Source: Prevotellaceae bacterium UBA711 (GTDB lineage Bacteria > Bacteroidota > Bacteroidia > Bacteroidales > Bacteroidaceae). Taken from it: a DNA stretch of 26,925 nt. The translations under genes and the position numbers were made by a program. Positions 21,743 to 26,925 of the stretch are shown one piece after another (position 1 is the first letter of the stretch; every line of letters starts with the position of its first letter). The notes under the pieces were generated by a model. The model was not told the origin of the DNA and ran no database searches. It saw only the letters and a program-made list of their open reading frames with translations. The stretch lies in assembly GCA_002297545.1 (NCBI GenBank), contig DBLZ01000005.1, positions 1 to 26,925 on the forward strand, given 5' to 3'.

Positions 21743-21772
21743 CAAAGGTACTACTTTTCCACTAATTGACAA
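21743..21772 (-). promoter_or_regulatory. promoter of the rplM operon
   Basis: TTG (21772-21770), a 19-nt spacer and TACCTTTG (21750-21743) on the minus strand match the Bacteroidetes promoter consensus exactly. This is the best promoter in the window and fits a highly expressed ribosomal operon. Confidence 0.8.
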
Positions 21773-21832
21773 GCGCTTTGCCGGATTTTTTGTGACAATA
21801 GGGCTTAAATGTGGTCGGGATGCGTCCTTTTA

Positions 21833-21863
21833 TTGCTTGATAGCCCTAAAAGAGGTAACTTTG
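21833..21863 (+). promoter_or_regulatory. promoter of the beta-galactosidase gene
   Basis: TTG (21833-21835), a 20-nt spacer and TAACTTTG (21856-21863) match the consensus. The start codon follows 43 nt later. This promoter is divergent from the rplM promoter, with about 60 nt between them. Confidence 0.75.
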
Positions 21864-21905
21864 TGTCAAGGAAACACTTACTATTAACCATAATTTCCCA
21901 ATACT

Positions 21906-24900
21906 ATGAATAAAGGCTTGTTGACGGCCACTGTGGCCTTGCTCTTGCTGGTAGGTAATGCTTCGGCCAAGGGCGACAATCAAGAACGCTGGAGGAATCC
22001 CAACGTAAATCGTGTCAATGCGTTGGCTCCGCGTGCATCGTTTTTTGCATTTGAATCCGAGGCCCTGGCCTCGGAGGGCGACAAGACGCGTAGTCGACGC
22101 TACGTGTCGCTGGAGGGCATGTGGCGCTTTAACTTTGTCAAGGATCATAACGATGCCCCGCGCGGTTTCTTTGCTGTAGATTATGATGATGCCGACTGGG
22201 TTCAATTCCCCGTTCCCGGCCTTTTTGAAATGAACGGCTACGGCGACCGCATATATAAAAATGTAGGTTACTCGTGGAACACACAGTTCAGTTCCAACCC
22301 TCCCTACATAGAGGAACGCAACAACTACACCGGATCCTATCGCCGCGAAGTCATGATACCGGCCGACTGGAAGGGCAAGAATGTGGTTATGCACATCGGT
22401 TCGGCTACCAGCAACGTCACCCTTTGGGTCAATGGCCAGGAGGTGGGCTACAGTGAGGATTCCAAGGATGCCGTGGAGTTTGACATTACGCGTTATCTGA
22501 AGCCCGGCCAAAAGAACCTCATCTGCATGCAGGTGATGCGTTGGTGCGACGGTTCATATTGCGAGGACCAGGACTTCTGGCGCTTCACCGGCATAGCCCG
22601 CGAGGTGTATCTCTACGCAAGGCCAGTGGCTCACATAGCCGACGTGTCTGTCCAGCAGGACTTGGTCTTTGACGACGATAATGATATTTGGGGGAATAGT
22701 GGTAAGTTGGGTGTCACACTGAAGACACGCAATGCCAACGGCAAGACGGTGACTTTGACCCTCTATGACCCCACGGGGGAAAAGGATGTCTCCTCCACCA
22801 AGAAGGTAGTGAATAATGAGCTGACGGCTTTATTCGACTGCCAAGGCGTCTTCCCGTGGTCTGCCGAGATGCCTTACCTCTATGACCTCATCATCACCCT
22901 TTCCGACCCCAAGACCGGCACCATCGAGAGCCTGCGCCAGCGTGTGGGCTTCCGCCACATTGAAGTCAAGGATGGCCAGTTGCTGCTTAACGGCAGGCCT
23001 GTCCTCTTCAAGGGCGTTGACCGTCATGAGATTGATCCGGATGGCGGTTATGTCGTCAGTCCCGAACGTATGCTGCAGGACATAAAGGTGATGAAGGAAT
23101 TGAACGTCAATGCTGTCCGCACATCGCACTATCCCAATGACCCGCGATGGTACGACCTCTGCGATGAATACGGCATCTATGTGGTGGCCGAGGCCAACTT
23201 TGAGAGCCACGGCATGGGCTATGGCGACCGTCGCTTGACTCAGGATCCGCGCTTCCGCCAAACCTTTGTGGAGCGCAACCTGCGCAATGTGGAGATACAG
23301 AAGAACCATCCCTCCATCATCTTCTGGAGCATGGGCAATGAGAGTGGATATGGCGACAACGTGAAGGCTGCATATCAGGCCATCAAGCAACTTGATACCA
23401 CCCGCCCCGTACAGTACGAGGGCGCCGGTACGGCTCCAGAGACTGACATTTTCTGCCCCATGTACTACGGTTATGGTGGGTGCGAGAACTATGCCAAGGG
23501 CAATCCCGACCGTCCCCTCATCCAGTGCGAGTATGCCCATGCCATGGGTAACTCCATGGGCGGTTTCATGTCCTATATGGATTTGGTGCGCCGCTATCCC
23601 CACTATCAGGGTGGCTTTATCTGGGATATGGTAGATCAGGGCGTGCGTGGCGTCAGCAAGGTCACAGGCCGACAGATATGGATGTACGGTGGCGATAGCG
23701 GACGCTATCCTGCCTCCGACCATAATTTCAACTGCAACGGTGTCGTTGCTCCCGATCGTACCTTCAATCCACATGCCTATGAGGTGCAGTATGGCTACCA
23801 GAACTTCTGGGTAAAGGATGTCAATCCTTCCGCAGGCACGGTATCGGTATATAACGAAAACTTCTTTGCTGGTTCCGAGAACCTAAGTATGAGGCTTTCG
23901 CTCCTGGCCGACGGCCGGCAGGTGGCCTACGCCCTTGTTCCTGATATCGATGTTCCGGCACAGCAGACCAAAGCCATTGCCGTCCCGGCATCACTCTTCA
24001 AGGCCGGGGATGCCAATCCGGGCAAGGAGATATACCTCAACGTGGAGTTTGTCCTGAAGAATCCCGCTTCACTCCTGCCTGCGGGTTATGTTGTAGCACA
24101 TCAGCAACTTGTCCTCCCTTCTGCCATGACTCCCGCCAAGGCGGCCTGTTCTGGCACAGACACTGTCAGCGTCAGTCAAATGCTGGCCTGCTATGAGATG
24201 ACCGCCGGTGGCATGACCGTCACCGTCAATCGTCATACCGGCATGATAGACTACCTCGATGTCAATGGCAAGGCCATGCTGGCGGACGGTCAGAGTGTGA
24301 CGCCCAACTTTTGGCGCGCTCCCACCGACAACGACTACGGTGCAGGTCTGCAAAACCGCTTCGGTGCATGGCGCAATCCCGGCCGCAAGGTGGAGAGCGT
24401 TTCCATGACCTCCGGCCGCGACTCCGCTTCCGTCGTGTCGCGCATGCGCCTCGAAGGTGTGGATGCCAGTCTCACCCTCACCGATACCTTATATAATAAT
24501 GGCGAGCTGACTGTGCGCGAGCATCTCGATGTCAACGAGGAGGCTCAGGCCAAGCCACAGCCCATGCGTTTCGGCATGCAATGGGTGATGCCTTCCGAAT
24601 ATGGTACGGTTAACTACTATGGCCGTGGTCCGGTGGAGAACTATTGTGACCGCAAGGAATCGCAGCACATGGGTATCTTCTCTGCCAAGGTGGAGGATAT
24701 GTACTATCCCTATGTTCGTCCCCAGGAGTCCGGCAACCACTGCGATGTCCGTTACTGGCAGGTAGTCAACTTGGCCGGCGAAGGACTGCAGTTTACTGCC
24801 CATGGCGACATGGAATGCTCATCTATCAACTATTTGCCTGCCGACCTGGACGACGGTAGCGACAAGGGTACCCGCCAGTCACACTCCGGCGACCTCGTGC

Positions 24901-25043
24901 CTCGTCCGTGGACAGTGACCCAGATTGCCCAGATGCAGATGGGCCTGGCCTGTGTCAATTCATGGGGCGCTTGGGCAGAACCGCAGTACCGCTTGGACTG
25001 GAAGGATCGTGAGTTCGCCTATACAGTAAAGTATATTCACTAA
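21906..25043 (+). CDS. lacZ: exported GH2 beta-galactosidase
   Basis: A 1045-residue glycoside hydrolase family 2 enzyme with the five-domain LacZ plan: sugar-binding domain (about 50-230), immunoglobulin-like domain (about 235-340), TIM barrel (about 345-640), then a second Ig-like domain and the C-terminal beta-sandwich (small-chain) domain (about 765-1040). The acid/base is Glu479 in GNESGYG and the nucleophile Glu542 in QCEYAHAMGNSMGG. A signal peptide (about 1-21, ending ASAK) directs it to the periplasm or cell surface, as is usual for Bacteroidetes glycan degraders. No SusC/SusD pair or regulator adjoins it, so it is not part of an obvious utilisation locus. Substrate specificity beyond beta-galactosides cannot be read here. 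Confidence 0.92.
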   Translation: MNKGLLTATVALLLLVGNASAKGDNQERWRNPNVNRVNALAPRASFFAFESEALASEGDKTRSRRYVSLEGMWRFNFVKDHNDAPRGFFAVDYDDADWVQFPVPGLFEMNGYGDRIYKNVGYSWNTQFSSNPPYIEERNNYTGSYRREVMIPADWKGKNVVMHIGSATSNVTLWVNGQEVGYSEDSKDAVEFDITRYLKPGQKNLICMQVMRWCDGSYCEDQDFWRFTGIAREVYLYARPVAHIADVSVQQDLVFDDDNDIWGNSGKLGVTLKTRNANGKTVTLTLYDPTGEKDVSSTKKVVNNELTALFDCQGVFPWSAEMPYLYDLIITLSDPKTGTIESLRQRVGFRHIEVKDGQLLLNGRPVLFKGVDRHEIDPDGGYVVSPERMLQDIKVMKELNVNAVRTSHYPNDPRWYDLCDEYGIYVVAEANFESHGMGYGDRRLTQDPRFRQTFVERNLRNVEIQKNHPSIIFWSMGNESGYGDNVKAAYQAIKQLDTTRPVQYEGAGTAPETDIFCPMYYGYGGCENYAKGNPDRPLIQCEYAHAMGNSMGGFMSYMDLVRRYPHYQGGFIWDMVDQGVRGVSKVTGRQIWMYGGDSGRYPASDHNFNCNGVVAPDRTFNPHAYEVQYGYQNFWVKDVNPSAGTVSVYNENFFAGSENLSMRLSLLADGRQVAYALVPDIDVPAQQTKAIAVPASLFKAGDANPGKEIYLNVEFVLKNPASLLPAGYVVAHQQLVLPSAMTPAKAACSGTDTVSVSQMLACYEMTAGGMTVTVNRHTGMIDYLDVNGKAMLADGQSVTPNFWRAPTDNDYGAGLQNRFGAWRNPGRKVESVSMTSGRDSASVVSRMRLEGVDASLTLTDTLYNNGELTVREHLDVNEEAQAKPQPMRFGMQWVMPSEYGTVNYYGRGPVENYCDRKESQHMGIFSAKVEDMYYPYVRPQESGNHCDVRYWQVVNLAGEGLQFTAHGDMECSSINYLPADLDDGSDKGTRQSHSGDLVPRPWTVTQIAQMQMGLACVNSWGAWAEPQYRLDWKDREFAYTVKYIH

Positions 25044-25052
25044 AAAAAACGG

Positions 25053-25107
25053 GGCGGGGAGAGCGCTGGCATGGGCAACACAAGTGCCCGCCATGCTCCT
25101 CTCCGCC
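25053..25107. terminator. G/C-rich stem-loop between lacZ and rpe
   Basis: GGCGGGGAGAG (25053-25063) pairs imperfectly with CCTCTCCGCC (25098-25107), and GGCATGGGC (25068-25076) with GCCCGCCATGC (25086-25096). A run of eight A residues lies on its 5' side, so a U-tract exists only for minus-strand transcripts. It may separate lacZ from rpe expression. Confidence 0.5.
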
Positions 25108-25129
25108 GCTAAATACCTATATTACTACA

Positions 25130-25768
25130 ATGTTATCTCCCTCATTATTGAGCGCTGACTTCGGCAATCTGCAACGGGACATGGAATGGTTCAACCGCAG
25201 CGCGGCGCAATGGTTGCACCTCGATATCATGGACGGCGTCTTCGTCCCCAACATTTCCTTCGGTTTCCCCGTGTTGAAGCATGTGGCACGTCTCACCTCC
25301 AAGCCGCTGGATGTACACCTGATGATCGTGGAGCCACAGAAGTTCATCCCCGAGGTGAAGGCCCTGGGTGCCTATCTCATGAACGTGCACTACGAGGCAT
25401 GTCCACATCTGCATCGTGTCATCGGACAAATACACGATGCCGGCATGAAGGCCGGAGTTACCCTTAATCCCGCTACGCCGGTACATCTGCTGGAGGACAT
25501 CATCTGTGATGTGGACCTGGTGCTCCTGATGAGTGTGAATCCCGGTTTTGGCGGACAGAAGTTCATACCCCACACCTTTGACAAGGTGCGTGCTCTGCGC
25601 CGGCTGATAGATGAGAAGGGGTCGCACGCCCTCATCGAGGTAGACGGTGGCGTGGGTCTGGACAACTGGGAGGAATTGCGCCGTGCCGGTGCCGATGTAC
25701 TGGTGGCAGGTTCGGCCGTTTTTGGAGCCAAGGACCCCATGGCCGTGTGCGAGATAATGAGCAAATGA
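25130..25768 (+). CDS. rpe: ribulose-phosphate 3-epimerase
   Basis: A 212-residue TIM-barrel enzyme of the pentose phosphate pathway, converting ribulose-5-P to xylulose-5-P. Metal and catalytic positions are visible: HLDIMDG with His30, Asp32 and Asp35, DVHLM with His63, MSVNPGFGGQKF (134-145) and EVDGGV with Asp172. The start MLSPSLLSADF is the family's N-terminus. The stop overlaps the next start as ATGA, so it is probably coupled to the TPR protein gene. Confidence 0.96.
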   Translation: MLSPSLLSADFGNLQRDMEWFNRSAAQWLHLDIMDGVFVPNISFGFPVLKHVARLTSKPLDVHLMIVEPQKFIPEVKALGAYLMNVHYEACPHLHRVIGQIHDAGMKAGVTLNPATPVHLLEDIICDVDLVLLMSVNPGFGGQKFIPHTFDKVRALRRLIDEKGSHALIEVDGGVGLDNWEELRRAGADVLVAGSAVFGAKDPMAVCEIMSK

Positions 25769-26625
25769 TACGTGCTGCGATGAAACGTCTCCTATCCTCC
25801 CTCTTGCTTGTCCTGACCTCCATGGTTGCCATGTGTCAGACTTCGGACTATGCAGCCTTGATGAAGGAAGGGCTTGCCGCCCTGGATCGCGATTCTCTTG
25901 CCTTGGCCGAGCGATGCTTCCTCGATGCCATCGCCGCTAAGCCCACCGAACGCACCAATGCCGTATTATATCAGTATATAGGCAAGATTCGCACTCGTCA
26001 GCAGCGTTTGGATGAGGCCATGGACGCCTACAACGACGGCCTTGCTTTGGAACCTTCTTCGGTGGAAATGCTCATGGATCGTGCTTCGTTGTACCTCCAG
26101 CGCAATGAACTCAGCCGTGCCCTTAACGACTTTTGCGACATTCTCTCCTTCAATCCCGACCATACCGAAGCACTTTTCTTCCGTGCATACATATATTCCG
26201 AGCAACATCTTAATGCCAAGGCACGTGTGGACTATGAGCGCCTGCTCTACCTGCAACCCCAGCACCGTCAGGCACGTATGGGGCTTGCTCTCCTGTGTGA
26301 CAAGGACAGACGGCCACGCGAGGCAATGGAGCACATGGACGTGCTTCTGCGCTATTGGCCCGACTATGCCGCGGCTTACGTTGTGCGCGGCGGAATGTAT
26401 CAGAAACGCCGCCAGTACGAGGAGGCTTTGGCCGACATGAACCATGCCATAGAGTTGGAACCGGATAATGCCGACTTCTACATCTCCCGCGCCATGTTCT
26501 ACAAGGGGACGCACAAGGATGCGCAGGCCAGGGCCGACTTCCGCCGTGCCATAGAACTTGGGGCTTCGCCCGAAGAGTGTGCCCTTCTGATGACGAACGA
26601 CGAAGATCGCACTCCTGCAAAGTGA
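25765..26625 (+). CDS. exported TPR-repeat protein
   Basis: A 286-residue protein with a signal peptide (hydrophobic LLSSLLLVLTSMVAM) and about six tetratricopeptide repeats across roughly 25-275. Repeat hallmarks such as LDEAMDAYNDGLALEPSS, LSRALNDFCDILSFNPDH, YEEALADMNHAIELEPDN and AQARADFRRAIELG are clear. TPR arrays mediate protein-protein contacts; no enzymatic domain is present, and the partner is unknown. I start at ATG 25765, which overlaps the rpe stop (ATGA). ATG 25780, directly at the signal peptide (MKRLLSS), is also plausible. The residue before the likely cleavage does not give a good lipobox, so a soluble periplasmic product is more likely than a lipoprotein. Confidence 0.85.
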   Translation: MIRAAMKRLLSSLLLVLTSMVAMCQTSDYAALMKEGLAALDRDSLALAERCFLDAIAAKPTERTNAVLYQYIGKIRTRQQRLDEAMDAYNDGLALEPSSVEMLMDRASLYLQRNELSRALNDFCDILSFNPDHTEALFFRAYIYSEQHLNAKARVDYERLLYLQPQHRQARMGLALLCDKDRRPREAMEHMDVLLRYWPDYAAAYVVRGGMYQKRRQYEEALADMNHAIELEPDNADFYISRAMFYKGTHKDAQARADFRRAIELGASPEECALLMTNDEDRTPAK

Positions 26626-26925
26626 GGGATGAGGGAAAAGTGTCGCTCGTAGTCGTGGATGGCATCGTGTGATGGCGTGGAGCGGGTTATCGGCCTATCA
26701 TATTATCCTGGCTTCATTGCTCTCACATCTTTGGATCATCCGAAATCTTGGAGTGATGCCGGCAATTGGCGGACTATATAATATATATATAATTAAGTGT
26801 TATCATGCGGTATGATAACATGCATCCGCGCGAGGTGATGCACGCAGAAGAGACTCACCCAATAACTCAGAGTGAACTTCTTGATTGAGCAATAAAAGTT
26901 GTGCGCATCCGAAAGTCCAGTAGAA
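26626..26925. other. non-coding end of window
   Basis: I find no supported gene in these 300 nt. An A/T-rich stretch (26774-26796) is followed by a perfect inverted repeat, TGTTATCAT (26798-26806) with ATGATAACA (26812-26820), around GCGGT. The combination could be a promoter with an operator for a gene beyond the window, or a hairpin, but no clean TAnnTTTG box is visible. Confidence 0.5.
26798..26820. repeat. perfect 9-bp inverted repeat
   Basis: TGTTATCAT and ATGATAACA are exact reverse complements separated by GCGGT. The size and spacing suit a dimeric regulator's operator as well as a small hairpin. Nothing in the window identifies the regulator. Confidence 0.5.

Noticed and set aside
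21906..25768. Polysaccharide utilisation locus around lacZ
   Set aside because: No SusC/SusD, hybrid two-component sensor or second glycosidase adjoins it. The neighbours are ribosomal genes, rpe and a TPR protein.

Overview
The window looks like chromosome from a Bacteroidales bacterium, most likely Prevotella/Paraprevotella-like. The evidence is threefold. Several intergenic regions carry the Bacteroidetes promoter signature (TTG, about 19-20 nt, TAnnTTTG). The gene content is typical of the group: a purH-like gene beside mreBCD-mrdA-rodA, a PSP1/RicT gene next to gldH, an rplM-rpsI-rpsB-tsf cluster, and an exported GH2 beta-galactosidase. Shine-Dalgarno sequences are weak. I saw no rRNA, tRNA or CRISPR array.

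Layout. 1-457: non-coding, with a perfect stem-loop and a promoter. 458-6934 (+): a short IMP-cyclohydrolase-only PurH, then the rod-complex genes mreB, mreC, mreD, mrdA (PBP2) and rodA. 7032-10657 (-): a tightly overlapping operon read as metF, holB, ricT-like, gldH. 10961-13539 (+): glmM-nagA (amino-sugar phosphate metabolism), closed by a strong intrinsic terminator. 13540-15426: an accessory islet. It holds tandem 22-bp repeats, two near-identical 66/67-bp direct repeats, degenerate ends of two different transposases, a rod-shaped structured RNA candidate and an unrecognised membrane protein. 15427-18469 (+): a DUF4143-type ATPase and an exported thioredoxin-fold protein. 18470-18670: a palindromic repeat block and a terminator. 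18671-21600 (-): tsf, rpsB, rpsI, rplM, with a promoter and leader upstream of rplM. 21906-26625 (+): exported beta-galactosidase, ribulose-phosphate 3-epimerase and an exported TPR protein. 26626-26925: non-coding with one inverted repeat.

How the genes work together. MreB/C/D organise the PBP2-RodA transpeptidase/glycosyltransferase pair for side-wall peptidoglycan synthesis. GlmM and NagA sit on the amino-sugar route that supplies and recycles peptidoglycan precursors. The ribosomal block is core housekeeping. The points that most deserve a second look are the rod-like RNA with its adjacent membrane-protein gene inside the repeat-flanked islet, the PurH that lacks its transformylase half, and the interspersed repeat whose copies flank the islet. 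The RNA may be a 6S-like RNA, or a cis-regulatory leader of the membrane gene.
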